DNA of 64,000 bases from Bacillus sp. NTK034 (GTDB lineage: Bacteria > Bacillota > Bacilli > Bacillales > Cytobacillaceae), in contig NZ_JAFKOJ010000008.1 of assembly GCF_017303275.1 (NCBI RefSeq), positions 124,001 through 188,000 on the forward strand, in the 5' to 3' direction. Of this stretch, positions 24,662 through 34,645 are shown piece after piece. Each line of letters starts with the position of its first letter. The first letter of the stretch is position 1. The notes under the pieces are model-generated. The model had not been told where the DNA came from and searched no databases. It saw nothing but the letters and a program-made list of their open reading frames with translations. The translations under genes were made by a program, and so were the position numbers.

Positions 24662-25840
24662 ATGGGAAAGAATCTGATTATTAAACAAATTGATGAACTT
24701 CAAGATGACTTTAATAGAATAAGCACCTATATCGGTAACAATCCCGAACTGGGACATGAAGAGTACAAGGCATGCAAAGTATTGACAGAGGAGCTTGAAA
24801 AGCATGGTTTTTCTGTAGAAATCGGCACCTGCGGTTTACCGACTGCATTTATGGCAGCTTATGATAGCGGAAAAGAAGGTCCTGTGATTGGGTTTATGTC
24901 TGAATACGATGCACTGCCCGAAGTAGGGCATGCATGCGGTCATAATCTGATCGGAACGATGGGGATTGCTGCAGGAATAGGACTAAGTAAAGTGATTCAT
25001 GAAACTGGAGGAAAGGTTGTTGTCTTCGGCACGCCTGCAGAGGAGACGAAAGGCGGTAAGGTGACCATGGCCGAAGCTGGTATTTTTGATGTTTTGGATG
25101 CAGCGATCATGGTTCATCCCCTTGACAATTATGTGAAGAGCGGGACATCACTGGCAATGGATGCGATACAGTTTGAATTTTTTGGAAAATCAGCGCATGC
25201 AGCTGCCAGCCCGCATTTGGGAATTAATGCATTGGATGCTGTCCTGCAAACGTTCAGCAGCATAAATGCTCTGCGCCAGCATATCAAACCTGATGCCAGA
25301 ATCCATGGCATTATCACGGAGGGGGGCAAAGCTGCAAACGTGGTTCCGGACTATGCGGTTGCCCAATTTTATGTTCGTGCAGCCAAACGTGAGTATGTGA
25401 ATGAACTTGTAGAAAAGGTCAAGAAATGTGCAGAAGGGGCAGCTCTGCAGACTGGTGCCGAAATGAAGTGGTCATTTTATGAATTCTCTTATGATGATAT
25501 GGTTACGAACAGTCCTTTATCAGAAGCATTCAATAAAGAACTGATTTCCCTTGGTGTGAATGAGGAGGAAATTCTGGAACAGAAGGACGGGTCAGGTTCT
25601 CTTGACATGGGGAATGTCAGCCAGGCGGCACCTTCCATTCATCCTTATATTAAAATCTGCAACGAGGCGTATGCATGCCACACACATGAATTCCGCGAAG
25701 CTGCTATGAGTGAGCAGGCTAGAGAAGCCATGATCCTTGGAGCTAAGGCAATGGCACTTACGGGGTATGAAGTGTTAACCAACCAGGAGCTTTTAAAACA
25801 GATTAAAGAGGAATTCGAGTCAAACAAGACATTAGCTTAA
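24662..25840 (+). CDS. M20 family metallopeptidase/amidohydrolase (AbgB-like)
   Basis: A 392-residue zinc amidohydrolase of the M20D type. Metal ligands are visible in EYDALPEVGHACGHNL, in the catalytic Glu pair GTPAEETKGGK and in DAAIMVHP; the lid domain starts near 170 (AIQFEFFGKSAHAAASPHLGINALD). Members cleave N-acyl amino acids, p-aminobenzoyl-glutamate or dipeptides. It lacks a signal peptide. TAGGAGAGCAG precedes the ATG with an AT-rich promoter region upstream. Confidence 0.88.
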   Translation: MGKNLIIKQIDELQDDFNRISTYIGNNPELGHEEYKACKVLTEELEKHGFSVEIGTCGLPTAFMAAYDSGKEGPVIGFMSEYDALPEVGHACGHNLIGTMGIAAGIGLSKVIHETGGKVVVFGTPAEETKGGKVTMAEAGIFDVLDAAIMVHPLDNYVKSGTSLAMDAIQFEFFGKSAHAAASPHLGINALDAVLQTFSSINALRQHIKPDARIHGIITEGGKAANVVPDYAVAQFYVRAAKREYVNELVEKVKKCAEGAALQTGAEMKWSFYEFSYDDMVTNSPLSEAFNKELISLGVNEEEILEQKDGSGSLDMGNVSQAAPSIHPYIKICNEAYACHTHEFREAAMSEQAREAMILGAKAMALTGYEVLTNQELLKQIKEEFESNKTLA

Positions 25841-25851
25841 ATCCAAAATAA

Positions 25852-25886
25852 GGCCATGATCCATAAGAAGCATGAGGATCATGGCC
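25852..25886. terminator. Bidirectional terminator
   Basis: GGCCATGATCC pairs perfectly with GGATCATGGCC, 11 bp, between converging genes. Confidence 0.85.
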
Positions 25887-25892
25887 ATTCTA

Positions 25893-26102
25893 TTATGATA
25901 AACTATTCCATTCTGAATACAGTCCGGTTCCATTGCAGCCCTGGCAGTCGAATTGGTTTGCATGATAAGCGAATTCATTCCCCGGATAGAGTGAAAAACC
26001 TCTGCCGTAACAGTCAGGACACTTATTTTCTTCCTTCATGCGATTGACATGATTTTGATATCTGCTTTCGCGCCATTCATTAAAGGCATTCAATAATCCC
26101 AT
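25893..26102 (-). CDS. Small zinc-ribbon-like protein
   Basis: A 69-residue protein with two DnaJ-type half-knuckles, CPDCYGRGF (about 29-37) and CQGCNGTGL (about 53-61), which would bind one zinc ion. The N-terminus is a basic/acidic helix (NEWRESRYQNHVNRMKEE). GAGGTGA is 6 bases before the ATG. It is probably a small protein-interaction or chaperone-associated module. It lies between the peptidase gene and cysL, sharing a terminator with the former. Confidence 0.75.
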   Translation of the reverse strand: MGLLNAFNEWRESRYQNHVNRMKEENKCPDCYGRGFSLYPGNEFAYHANQFDCQGCNGTGLYSEWNSLS

Positions 26103-26222
26103 CTTTTTTCACCTCAGCCATTTTTTCCTTATTTTGAATAAAATGGGCAGATTTTATACACTTCGCTGCTATAGTATATGAATAAAGTGGGACTAGTGTG
26201 AAAAAAGCTTGTTCAAAAATGG

Positions 26223-27122
26223 CTATTTTTCCTTAGGGTGCTTCCATTTTTCTTCGAGTGCTTCGATAAAAATGCTGACATTCTTTTTTTCCTGCATGAT
26301 GGGGGATAGAACATAGGAAAGAGTGCGTTTGAATTCCTGATTTTTCACTTTGATTATAGACAGGTTATTTTGTTTAACATCCCTTTCGACGACGCTTCCG
26401 GAAAGTATGCTTATTCCCAGCCCATTGATGAGTGTTTCTTTTATCCCCTGATTGCTGCTGATCGTTAAGAGTGATTTCACCTTAAGAGCATTTGATCTTA
26501 CAACATGATTAAAATACTCACGGGTTCCTGACCCGTTTTCCCTCATGATCCATGCCTGATCTTGCAGGTCAGCAATGGTTGCTTCTTCTTTTTGCACCAA
26601 TGGATGCTGGTTGGAAGCCACTATAAATAATTCATCCTCTAAAAAGGGAGTCACAATAAGCTCTCTTTCATTTGTCTGGCCCTCAATAAGCCCAATATCC
26701 ACATGATGGGAACGGGTTGACTGGACAACTTCCTCTGTGTTGGCAATCGTCACCTGAAGATTCAGCTCAGGGTACTGATTTTGCAGATCAAGCAGCAGGG
26801 GAGGCAGGATGTATTCCCCTATAGTGAAACTGGCCGCAATTTTCAGATCACCTTTAATGGTGTTTTGCTGTTCTAAAATTTCCTGCCTGGTTTGCTCGTA
26901 AATGGTAATCATCTGCTTGGCCCGGTCATATAATATTTCACCGCTGGGCGTAATTTTCAAGTATTTTGGAGAGCGTTGAAATAGTTTGGTCTGAAATTCC
27001 TTTTCCAGATTTTTAATATGCAGGCTGACACTGGGCTGTGACATAAGAAGGAGCTCGGCCGTCTTCGTAAAGTTTTTCACTTCAGCCAATGTGACGAATG
27101 TTTTTAACGCATCATAATACAA
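26223..27122 (-). CDS. cysL: LysR-family activator CysL
   Basis: A 299-residue LysR regulator with the N-terminal winged helix (LKTFVTLAEVKNFTKTAELL, SVSLHIKNLE) and a periplasmic-binding-like effector domain. It is divergent from cysJI, as cysL (ywfK) is related to cysJI in Bacillus subtilis, where CysL activates the sulfite reductase operon; length also fits. The assignment is from type plus context. Start is TTG 27122, four bases after AAAGGGTGA; the protein then reads MYYDALKTF as in orthologs. Confidence 0.82.
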   Translation of the reverse strand: MYYDALKTFVTLAEVKNFTKTAELLLMSQPSVSLHIKNLEKEFQTKLFQRSPKYLKITPSGEILYDRAKQMITIYEQTRQEILEQQNTIKGDLKIAASFTIGEYILPPLLLDLQNQYPELNLQVTIANTEEVVQSTRSHHVDIGLIEGQTNERELIVTPFLEDELFIVASNQHPLVQKEEATIADLQDQAWIMRENGSGTREYFNHVVRSNALKVKSLLTISSNQGIKETLINGLGISILSGSVVERDVKQNNLSIIKVKNQEFKRTLSYVLSPIMQEKKNVSIFIEALEEKWKHPKEK

Positions 27123-27140
27123 AATATCACCCTTTCTATA

Positions 27141-27186
27141 ATTAGTAATATTAATAGCTGCGATAATTAATATTTATTTTACTAAT
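27141..27186. promoter_or_regulatory. Probable CysL operator
   Basis: ATTAGTAA (27141-27148) and TTACTAAT (27179-27186) are perfectly inverted, with an inner inverted pair ATATTAAT/ATTAATAT (27148-27155 and 27166-27173). It lies just upstream of cysL in the cysL-cysJ gap. Confidence 0.55.
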
Positions 27187-27279
27187 GAAATATCATTCGG
27201 TAAAGTAATAGATATATATTTTTTGCGTATAAAACCGACTTTTTTTATAGGAAAAGAGGAAATTTAAAGAAATACTATA

Positions 27280-27302
27280 AAACCAGCCTTTTGCGCTGGT
27301 TT
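27280..27302 (+). promoter_or_regulatory. Leader hairpin before cysJ
   Basis: AAACCAGC pairs perfectly with GCTGGTTT around CTTTTGC. The stem ends two bases before the cysJ ribosome binding site GAGGTGG, so it could influence initiation. Confidence 0.45.
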
Positions 27303-27314
27303 GCGAGGTGGAAT

Positions 27315-29129
27315 ATGTTGCAACTTCAGGTAATAAACAGTCCGTTTAATCAGGAGCAGGCAGAGCTCCTTAATCGTCTGCTTCCGACTTTGACAGAGAC
27401 ACAATCCCTCTGGCTGAGCGGGTATCTTGCCGCGATACAGTCTTCATCATTGCAGGCTGCCCCGGCAGTGGAAGAACGTCCCGCACCTGCAGCGGTACCG
27501 GCCATTCCAAAAGAAGTAACCATCTTATTTGGATCACAAACCGGTAATGCCCAGAATCTGGCCAAAAAAGCTGGGAAAACACTTGAGGAGAGAGGCTTTC
27601 AAGTAACGGTTTCAGCAATGAGTGACTTTAAGCCCAATAATCTTAAAAAGGTTAAAAATCTGTTAATTGTCGTAAGTACCCATGGTGAGGGAGATCCGCC
27701 GGACAACGCTTTGACATTCCATGAATTTGTTCACGGAAAAAGGGCGCCAAAACTGGAAGACTTCCGATACTCTGTTTTGGCTCTTGGCGACAGCTCATAT
27801 GAATTCTTCTGCCAAACGGGAAAAGATTTTGATAAACGCCTCGAGGAGCTTGGCGGAACAAGAATAACGCCGAGAGTAGATTGTGATCTTGATTTCGAGG
27901 AGCCAGCAGCAGTGTGGGCGGAAGCCGTTTTAGCCGGATTGAGCGAAGGAGAAAGCAGCAGTCATTCTACTGCAGCTTCCGTTTCAGCTTTATCTTCAGC
28001 ACCTGCCGAGTCAGTCTATTCCCGGTCCAATCCTTTCCGGGCAGAAGTTCTCGAAAATCTGAATCTCAATGGACGCGGCTCCAATAAAGAAACCCGCCAT
28101 CTTGAGATTTCACTGGAAGGTTCCGGGCTGACTTATCAGCCTGGTGACAGCCTTGGGGTATACCCTGAAAACGATCCCGAATTGGTTGATCTGCTTTTAG
28201 CTGAGATGAGCTGGGATCCCGAGGAAACAGTCAGAGTCAAGGAGGAAACAGTAACGTTAAAAGAAGCGCTTACCGCTCACTTTGAGATTACTGTCCTGAC
28301 CAAACCGCTTGTTGAAAAAGCTGCAAAGCTTTCTGGAAATGAAGATCTGCACCAGCTTGTGTCAGACAGCAATCAACTGAAATCCTATATGGACGGGCGG
28401 GACTTAATTGATTTAGTCCGTGACTTTAAACCATGGAACAGTTCGGCACAGGAGTTTGTTTCTATACTGCGTAAGATGCCTGCGCGTCTTTATTCCATTT
28501 CCAGCAGCTTTGAGGCGAATCCCGATGAAGTTCATTTAACAATCGGTGCTGTCCGCTATGATGCCCATGGCCGTGAACGAAAAGGTGTCTGCTCCATTTT
28601 ATGTGCGGAACGTCTCCAGCCTGGCGATACACTGCCAGTATTTATTCAGCACAATGAAAACTTTAAACTGCCTGAAAATCCGGACACACCAATCATTATG
28701 GTTGGTCCTGGAACCGGAATTGCACCATTCCGCTCATTTATGCAGGAGCGTGAAGAAAAAGGCGCTGATGGGAAATCATGGCTATTCTTTGGCGACCAGC
28801 ATTTTGTGACTGATTTTCTGTATCAGACTGAATGGCAAAAATGGCTCAAGGATGGAGTCTTGTCGAAGCTGGATGTCGCTTTTTCCCGTGATGATGATGA
28901 GAAGGTATACGTTCAGCATAGAATGCAGGAAAATAGCAAGGAATTATTCCAATGGCTTCAGGAAGGCGCAGCCGTCTATATCTGCGGTGATGAGAAAAAC
29001 ATGGCTCATGATGTCCATAATACACTCATAGATATTATTGAAAAAGAAGGCGGTATGAGCCGCGATCATGCTTCAGAATATCTTGCCGGCATGCAGAAAA
29101 ATAAACGCTACCAGCGCGACGTATATTGA
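27315..29129 (+). CDS. cysJ: Sulfite reductase [NADPH] flavoprotein alpha subunit
   Basis: A 604-residue diflavin reductase that passes electrons from NADPH through FAD and FMN to CysI. The flavodoxin domain begins after a 60-residue lead ([35 protein letters not shown]). The FAD-binding RLYSISSS and NADPH-binding [12 protein letters not shown] and [13 protein letters not shown] follow in order, and the C-terminus ends RYQRDVY as in CysJ. ATG 27315 has GAGGTGG at the right spacing. The cysI start lies 26 bases after its stop, so the two are one operon. Confidence 0.95.
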   Translation: MLQLQVINSPFNQEQAELLNRLLPTLTETQSLWLSGYLAAIQSSSLQAAPAVEERPAPAAVPAIPKEVTILFGSQTGNAQNLAKKAGKTLEERGFQVTVSAMSDFKPNNLKKVKNLLIVVSTHGEGDPPDNALTFHEFVHGKRAPKLEDFRYSVLALGDSSYEFFCQTGKDFDKRLEELGGTRITPRVDCDLDFEEPAAVWAEAVLAGLSEGESSSHSTAASVSALSSAPAESVYSRSNPFRAEVLENLNLNGRGSNKETRHLEISLEGSGLTYQPGDSLGVYPENDPELVDLLLAEMSWDPEETVRVKEETVTLKEALTAHFEITVLTKPLVEKAAKLSGNEDLHQLVSDSNQLKSYMDGRDLIDLVRDFKPWNSSAQEFVSILRKMPARLYSISSSFEANPDEVHLTIGAVRYDAHGRERKGVCSILCAERLQPGDTLPVFIQHNENFKLPENPDTPIIMVGPGTGIAPFRSFMQEREEKGADGKSWLFFGDQHFVTDFLYQTEWQKWLKDGVLSKLDVAFSRDDDEKVYVQHRMQENSKELFQWLQEGAAVYICGDEKNMAHDVHNTLIDIIEKEGGMSRDHASEYLAGMQKNKRYQRDVY

Positions 29130-29154
29130 TTTGGAAGGAAAGGAGTTTTACAGC

Positions 29155-30876
29155 ATGGTAAACCCAAACTTAAAAGCACCGGATGGCCCTCCGAGTGATG
29201 TTGAGGGAATTAAGGATCGAAGCAACTATTTGCGCGGAACGCTGGCGGAAGTTATGCAGGACAGGATCAGCGCCGGAATTCCCGATGATGATAATAGATT
29301 AATGAAGCACCACGGGAGCTATCTGCAGGATGACCGGGATCTGCGGAATGAACGCCAGAGGCAGAAGCTTGAGCCTGCCTACCAGTTTATGCTCCGGCTT
29401 CGTCTTCCTGGAGGCGTCGCAACACCAGAACAATGGCTTGTCGTGGATGATTTAGCCGAAAAATATGGCAACGGCACCTTAAAACTGACAACACGCCAGA
29501 CCTTCCAGATGCATGGAATCCTTAAATGGAATATGAAAAAGACAATCCAGGCAATCCATTCGACCATGCTTGATACAATAGCGGCATGCGGCGATGTGAA
29601 CCGTAATGTAATGTGTATTTCAAATCCCGATCAATCGGAGATTCATTCGGAAGTGTATGAGCTGGCAAAGATGCTTAGTAACGATCTTCTTCCTCGTACA
29701 CGTGCCTATCATGAAATATGGCTTGATGAAGAAAAGGTAGCCGGCTCTCCTGAAGTGGATGAAGAAGTTGAGCCGATGTATGGCCCGCTTTATTTGCCCC
29801 GCAAATTTAAGATTGGGATAGCTGTGCCGCCTTCCAATGATATTGATGTCTTTTCACAGGATCTCGGCTTCATTGCCATTGTGGAAAACGGCAAACTGGC
29901 AGGTTTTAACGTGGCAATCGGCGGCGGAATGGGCTTCTCTCATGGAGATAAGGCGACCTATCCGCAGCTTTCAAAAGTAATCGGCTTTGTGACACCTGAT
30001 AAGATTTACGAAGTGGCTGAGAAGGTAATTACAATCCAGCGCGATTACGGCAACCGCTCAGTCCGGAAAAATGCCCGTTTTAAATATACGGTTGACCGCC
30101 TTGGTCTGGAAACAGTTATTGTAGAGCTGGAGAATCGTCTGGGCTGGAAACTGGATGAAGCTCGCGGATTCAAGTTTGATTCCAATGGAGACCGCTACGG
30201 CTGGGTAAAGGGTGTCCGCGGTAAATGGCATTTTACGATGTTCATAGAAGGCGGGCGTGTGGCGGACTTCGATGGATATAAACTAAAAACAGCATTGCGG
30301 GAGATCGCCAAAGTTCATAAAGGTGATTTCAGGCTGACTGCCAATCAGAACCTGATTATCGGAAGTGTGCCAACAAAAGATAAGGCAAAGATCGAGGCGC
30401 TGATTAATGAATATGGCTTAACAGATGGAAGCCGCTATAGTGCATTGCGCCGCGGATCCATGGCCTGTGTGGCCCTGCCGACATGCGGTCTGGCAATGGC
30501 AGAGGCAGAGCGCTATCTTCCTGGATTGGTCGATAAAATTGATGAAATCGCCGATAAAGCAGGCCTGCGGAACGAAGAAATCACTATCCGCATGACCGGC
30601 TGCCCGAACGGCTGCGCGCGTCACGCACTCGGCGAAATCGGCTTTATCGGCAAGGCGGTCGGCAAGTACAATATGTATCTCGGGGCAGCATTCGACGGCA
30701 GCCGCCTCAGTAAAATGTACCGCGAAAACATTGGCGAAGAAGAAATCCTGAACGAGCTGCGCGTCATCCTGCCGCGCTACGCCCGTGAACGTGAGGATGG
30801 CGAACATTTTGGCGACTTCGTAGTCCGGGCGGGGATTATTGAAGCGACAACGGACGGGACTAATTTTCATGGTTGA
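29155..30876 (+). CDS. cysI: Sulfite reductase hemoprotein beta subunit
   Basis: A 573-residue siroheme/[4Fe-4S] enzyme reducing sulfite to sulfide with six electrons from CysJ. The cluster and siroheme cysteines are Cys438-x5-Cys444 (CVALPTCG) and Cys483-x3-Cys487 (TGCPNGCAR). [10 protein letters not shown] and the duplicated ferrite-type repeats are present. AAAGGAG sits 9 bases before ATG 29155. The last 300 bases are noticeably richer in G+C than the first part and than neighbouring genes, which could be chance constraint or recombination. Confidence 0.95.
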   Translation: MVNPNLKAPDGPPSDVEGIKDRSNYLRGTLAEVMQDRISAGIPDDDNRLMKHHGSYLQDDRDLRNERQRQKLEPAYQFMLRLRLPGGVATPEQWLVVDDLAEKYGNGTLKLTTRQTFQMHGILKWNMKKTIQAIHSTMLDTIAACGDVNRNVMCISNPDQSEIHSEVYELAKMLSNDLLPRTRAYHEIWLDEEKVAGSPEVDEEVEPMYGPLYLPRKFKIGIAVPPSNDIDVFSQDLGFIAIVENGKLAGFNVAIGGGMGFSHGDKATYPQLSKVIGFVTPDKIYEVAEKVITIQRDYGNRSVRKNARFKYTVDRLGLETVIVELENRLGWKLDEARGFKFDSNGDRYGWVKGVRGKWHFTMFIEGGRVADFDGYKLKTALREIAKVHKGDFRLTANQNLIIGSVPTKDKAKIEALINEYGLTDGSRYSALRRGSMACVALPTCGLAMAEAERYLPGLVDKIDEIADKAGLRNEEITIRMTGCPNGCARHALGEIGFIGKAVGKYNMYLGAAFDGSRLSKMYRENIGEEEILNELRVILPRYAREREDGEHFGDFVVRAGIIEATTDGTNFHG

Positions 30877-30883
30877 GGTTGAG

Positions 30884-30913
30884 AAAGACGGGGCGGGGGC
30901 CCTGTCTTTTTTT
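30884..30913 (+). terminator. Terminator of the cysJI operon
   Basis: AAAGACGGGG pairs with CCCTGTCTTT (one G-U), followed by a long T-run. Confidence 0.85.
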
Positions 30914-30928
30914 CTTTGTGTGCAGGAG

Positions 30929-31025
30929 CCGAGCGCACGTAAATATTTCTATCCGCACATATTTTATGCCTATGCGCACACAAAAAAGTCTATCCGCACA
31001 TAAATTTTGGCTATCCGCACATAAA
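30929..31025. repeat. Array of about five 20-21-bp repeats
   Basis: The unit CTATCCGCACATAAA starts at 30949, 30990 and 31011, with a variant CTATGCGCACACAAA at 30970 and a weaker GAGCGCACGTAAA before them at about 30929. Spacing is 20 or 21 bases. It lies in the 230-base gap between cysI and the NERD gene; the remaining part of that gap holds only the terminator and the next gene's ribosome binding site. Confidence 0.75.
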
Positions 31026-31106
31026 CATTCCCTTCTGAGTTTTTCTTAGAGGATTTGAAGGAGCAATGCAGAATTTTTTAGTATTAAACAAGAATGGAGT
31101 GAAAAA

Positions 31107-32102
31107 ATGATCCTCAAAGAACGAAAAATCCCTCTTTTAATCCTTAAAACAGAAGCTCTCCTCCGCAGGCTTCCAGCTCATCACCCAAAAATCCCTATCA
31201 TTAACGAAGAACTGAATAAAAGACTTGCAGGTTATAAAGGAGAAGCTTCATTGGATTTTCCTCTTGATTTTCTAGATAGTAAGGAATATATTATCCTTCA
31301 TGATCTCCGCCTGCCAGATAGTGATCGCTTTTTCCAAATTGATACTCTTATACTTACAAAAAAGTTTGCTTTAATACTTGAAGTGAAAAATATAACAGGT
31401 ATCTTGCATTTTGATACAGTATATAATCAATTAATTCGTATAAAGAATGGAAAAGAGCAAGTTTTTCCCTGCCCTTTAATTCAGGTTAATAGACAGGCAT
31501 CACAACTTAGAAGGTGGTTTAATGCCAATGTCAGCAAAGAAGGTTTACCGGTCAATTCTTTTGTAGTCATAAGTAATCCGCATACAGGAATTAAAGTTAT
31601 TCCTCCTCATATTGACCTCAGCCATAAAATTATACACCGAAATACTCTTCCTATAAAAATTGAGCAAATAGAAAAGTCCATAAATAGAGAAATCAGTGAG
31701 AAACTCCTTAAAAAGATCATTCGCTTATTAAAAAAGCAAAATACAGAGCTGGAAAGCTCAATACTATCAAGATTCCAGATCAATCAATCTGAAATACTTA
31801 CGGGTGTATTCTGCCCTGTCTGCAGCTTTCTGCCTCTCGAAAGAGTAAGTCGCACCTGGAGATGTCCCAGATGCAAGATTACCAGCAAAGAAGCACATAT
31901 GAAAGCATTGCATGACTACAGCCTTCTGCTGGGGGCTGCCATCACGAACAGGGAGCTCAGAAACTTTCTCCATATCTCTTCTTCCTATACCGCAACCCGA
32001 CTCCTCCAATCCCTCAATCTACCTGAAACTGGCGCTTATAAAAATAAAACATATACACTCATACTCCCCGAAGAAACAACAGTAATTAAAAGAGGTATTT
32101 AA
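31107..32102 (+). CDS. NERD-domain protein with C-terminal zinc ribbon
   Basis: A 331-residue protein. The N-terminal nuclease-related (NERD) domain has GYKGE (about 46-50), the core D/ExK strand pair FFQIDTLILTKKFALILEVKN and QVNRQASQLRRW, consistent with an active PD-(D/E)XK-like site (Asp, Glu-x-Lys). The C-terminal part carries a four-Cys zinc ribbon (CPVC ... CPRC). GAATGGAGTG precedes the ATG. Arg/Lys-rich and AT-rich compared with its neighbours. It may act in DNA processing; no defence genes are adjacent. Confidence 0.82.
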   Translation: MILKERKIPLLILKTEALLRRLPAHHPKIPIINEELNKRLAGYKGEASLDFPLDFLDSKEYIILHDLRLPDSDRFFQIDTLILTKKFALILEVKNITGILHFDTVYNQLIRIKNGKEQVFPCPLIQVNRQASQLRRWFNANVSKEGLPVNSFVVISNPHTGIKVIPPHIDLSHKIIHRNTLPIKIEQIEKSINREISEKLLKKIIRLLKKQNTELESSILSRFQINQSEILTGVFCPVCSFLPLERVSRTWRCPRCKITSKEAHMKALHDYSLLLGAAITNRELRNFLHISSSYTATRLLQSLNLPETGAYKNKTYTLILPEETTVIKRGI

Positions 32103-32156
32103 TAGTAAATGTCGAAACATTTAGATATCTACACACCTGCCAAAGGAGGAATTTTC

Positions 32157-33317
32157 ATGCCAAACGAGGAAATGCTTTTGATTCCGGGACCTACACCTGT
32201 TGTGGATTCGATTTATGAGGCAATGTCACAGGAGACAAGGGGACATACGGATCCAAGGTTTGCCGCTGTTTATAAGAGTGCGATAGAGAAAACGAGGGAG
32301 ATGCTGAAGACGGATGGAGAAGTGTTTGTGATCTCCGGCTCCGGGACGATTGCAATGGAAATGGCTCTGGTCAACACGGTGGCAGCTGGAGAAAGGCTAT
32401 TAATTATAAGCCAGGGCTTCTTCGGTGATCGTTTTCAGCACTTAGCAAAGGCGTTCGGAATCCAGGCAGATATCATTCAGTCTGACTGGGGAAGGCAGGT
32501 TGACACGGCAATTATTGAAGAAAAGCTTGCCTCTCATTCCTATAAAGCTGTGACCATTACTCACGCTGATACTTCTACTGGTGTTGCGGCTGACTTGGAT
32601 ACATTAGTGCCTATCATTAAAAAGCACGGGGCTCTTGTCATTTTGGATGGGGTCTGTGCAACAGCAGCAATGGAGGAGGATATGAGCAAGTCATATGGCG
32701 AAGGGAAGATTGATGTCGTTTTGACAGGTTCACAGAAGGCGATCGGTGTACCCCCAGGACTGGCAATTGTAGCATTTAACCAGACGGCGCTTGCTGCCCG
32801 CGAACAAATGGAACGGGTCCCTGCCTATTATTGCGATATCTATAATTGGATTCCCATTATGCATGATCCGCAAAAATACTTTGCCACACCTCCAGTGAAT
32901 CTGATTTATGCCTATGATGAGGGCATGAAACTGGTCCTGGCTGAAGGAATGGAACATCGATACAAGCGCCATGAAGCATACGGCAAAGCTGTTCGGGCAG
33001 CACTTGCTGAGTATGGTATGAAGGCAATTGCCGACGAAAATGCTGCTGCAGCAACTCTCAGCTGTATCCTTTATCCTGAAGGAATGGATGATGCTGAATT
33101 CCGTGCATCCCTTGCGAAAAAAGGTGTCATTGTTGCCGGAGCACTGGCTCATCTTGCAGGAAGAGCGTTCCGAATTGGCCATATGGGGAATACGACTGAA
33201 GACATGCTTGAAAAAGCCATTGTGCTGATCGGTGAAACCATGAATGAAATGGGCTTTGAGGCAGATATTCAAAAAGCTGCTGATAGGTTTAGAGAACTGG
33301 CATTGCCTGTTGCTTAA
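32157..33317 (+). CDS. Class V PLP aminotransferase (alanine/serine-glyoxylate type, PucG-like)
   Basis: A 386-residue fold-type I enzyme. PLP is bound by Lys194 (LTGSQKAIGVPPG), with GSGTIAMEMAL for the phosphate and VILDGVCATAAME carrying the ring-contacting Asp. The N-terminal LLIPGPTPVVDSIYEAM is the mark of serine-pyruvate and alanine-glyoxylate aminotransferases. AAAGGAGG is 7 bases before ATG 32157; an in-frame ATG at 32109 lacks such a site. It could serve purine-derived glyoxylate or serine metabolism, but no ureide genes are adjacent. Confidence 0.88.
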   Translation: MPNEEMLLIPGPTPVVDSIYEAMSQETRGHTDPRFAAVYKSAIEKTREMLKTDGEVFVISGSGTIAMEMALVNTVAAGERLLIISQGFFGDRFQHLAKAFGIQADIIQSDWGRQVDTAIIEEKLASHSYKAVTITHADTSTGVAADLDTLVPIIKKHGALVILDGVCATAAMEEDMSKSYGEGKIDVVLTGSQKAIGVPPGLAIVAFNQTALAAREQMERVPAYYCDIYNWIPIMHDPQKYFATPPVNLIYAYDEGMKLVLAEGMEHRYKRHEAYGKAVRAALAEYGMKAIADENAAAATLSCILYPEGMDDAEFRASLAKKGVIVAGALAHLAGRAFRIGHMGNTTEDMLEKAIVLIGETMNEMGFEADIQKAADRFRELALPVA

Positions 33318-33331
33318 TAAGGAGGGAAAAG

Positions 33332-33805
33332 ATGTCTGATTTGACTTTGCAGGCTGCTGAGACAGAACTCGGAGAATTGAGACTAATAGGGATCCGCGTC
33401 TTATGCCCGCCGGATCAGTATTCAGATGAAATTCCGCGTGCTATTAATCTATTATTGGAACGCCTTACAGAAATTAAGGGAGCTGCACATTCAGATCGGC
33501 TTGTTGGTGCCTTCAAAGTGGAGGAAGACTGTCCTGAAGAAGACGGATATTGGATTGGCATTGAGGTGAAGGAATTTATTAGCATTCCTGATGGTATGTT
33601 CTCATTAGAAATTCCACCGCAAAAATATGCCTCTATCCGGCACAAAGGACCTAATAATGAGATTAAAAATTCCTATAGGGAATTACACAAGTGGATTGAA
33701 GAAAAGGGATACAAACGGCTAAAAAATAAGTGGCACATAGAAATCCATCAAAGCTGGGAAAGTATAGAGGATTTAGATATAGAGCTGCTGGATACGATAG
33801 CATAA
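33332..33805 (+). CDS. GyrI-like effector-binding-domain protein
   Basis: A 157-residue stand-alone small-molecule binding domain of the SOUL/GyrI-like type found at the C-terminus of AraC and MerR regulators. Typical features are GYWIGIEVKE, IPPQKYASIRHKGP and the tail WHIEIHQSW. No DNA-binding domain is attached. AAGGAGG precedes the ATG, and the gene starts 14 bases after the aminotransferase. A second member is at 45936-46382. Confidence 0.8.
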   Translation: MSDLTLQAAETELGELRLIGIRVLCPPDQYSDEIPRAINLLLERLTEIKGAAHSDRLVGAFKVEEDCPEEDGYWIGIEVKEFISIPDGMFSLEIPPQKYASIRHKGPNNEIKNSYRELHKWIEEKGYKRLKNKWHIEIHQSWESIEDLDIELLDTIA

Positions 33806-33809
33806 TGTT

Positions 33810-33836
33810 AAAAGACTGCCTACCCGGCAGTCTTTT
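33810..33836 (+). terminator. Terminator after the GyrI-like gene
   Basis: AAAAGACTGCC pairs perfectly with GGCAGTCTTTT around TACCC. Confidence 0.9.
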
Positions 33837-33867
33837 CCCTGAAAAAAGAAGAATGGAGAATTTAAAA

Positions 33868-34389
33868 GTGATAGATTATCGAATTAAGCATATGAAAGGC
33901 TACGATGAAAAAATAGGAAATCTTGTATCAATGCTTGAACATGCCAGGTCTGTGACTCTCAAAGATGTTGCTGGGTTGACACAGAAAGAGCTGGATTTTC
34001 TTCCTGATGAAAACAGTAATTCAATAGGATCACTTCTGAAGCATATCGCTTTTGTTGAATATGTTCACCAAATTATTACTTTTGAAAATAGAGATCTTAA
34101 CGACAAAGAACTTTCAAAATGGGCTGCAGCGTATGAGCTGGGAGAGAAAGCGAGGAATGAAATTAATAACCATCCTCTTGAATTTTACTTGGAGGAACTG
34201 TCAGCAATTAGAGAGAAAACGTTAAAACTTTTAGCATCCAAACAGGATAGCTGGCTATACGAAGAAGGTAAGTGGAGCAACGGAGTGCCTTTTAATAACT
34301 ATTGGTTCTGGTATCACGTTATGGAGGATGAAATCAGCCATCGCGGGCAAATCCGGGTGATAAAAAGACAGCTGGCTGCTCAGAGTTAA
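33868..34389 (+). CDS. DinB-family protein
   Basis: A 173-residue four-helix-bundle protein of the DinB/YfiT superfamily (metal-dependent). Metal-ligand-type histidines are seen in SIGSLLKHIAFVEYVH and EDEISHRGQIRV (HxxxxxxxH then H near the C-terminus). Some members are bacillithiol transferases. Start GTG 33868 is chosen because GGAG lies 9 bases upstream; ATG 33853 (178 residues) has poor spacing and longer versions run into the terminator. Confidence 0.78.
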   Translation: MIDYRIKHMKGYDEKIGNLVSMLEHARSVTLKDVAGLTQKELDFLPDENSNSIGSLLKHIAFVEYVHQIITFENRDLNDKELSKWAAAYELGEKARNEINNHPLEFYLEELSAIREKTLKLLASKQDSWLYEEGKWSNGVPFNNYWFWYHVMEDEISHRGQIRVIKRQLAAQS

Positions 34390-34479
34390 TAAGATAACCA
34401 ACTGCCTTTTTCCAAAAATATGAAACTAAAGTTCCATTAGTTCGTATATAAGGTAAAACATTTAAAGGCGGTTTAATGG

Positions 34480-34632
34480 ATGAGAAAAATGAATTGGGGT
34501 TTTTCAGGAAGCGGAATGGCATTTGGTCTGTCTCTGGGATTAGTTTTTGGAATGCTTTTTGAAAATTGGGCTTTGGGCATTGCTATGGGAGCTGCTTTTG
34601 GGGCATCGTTTGGATCCTCAGAAAAGAAGTAA
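34480..34632 (+). CDS. Small glycine-zipper membrane protein
   Basis: A 50-residue protein reading MRKMNWGFSGSGMAFGLSLG and onward with alternating Gly and hydrophobic residues (GLVFGMLF, ALGIAMGAAFGASFG) and ending EKK. Two short GxxxG-rich spans form a glycine zipper, as in small Bacillus membrane proteins of unknown role. AAAGGCGG is 8 bases before the ATG. It is 13 bases upstream of the next membrane gene and likely co-transcribed with it. Confidence 0.65.
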   Translation: MRKMNWGFSGSGMAFGLSLGLVFGMLFENWALGIAMGAAFGASFGSSEKK

Positions 34633-34645
34633 AGGAGGATCTGCC

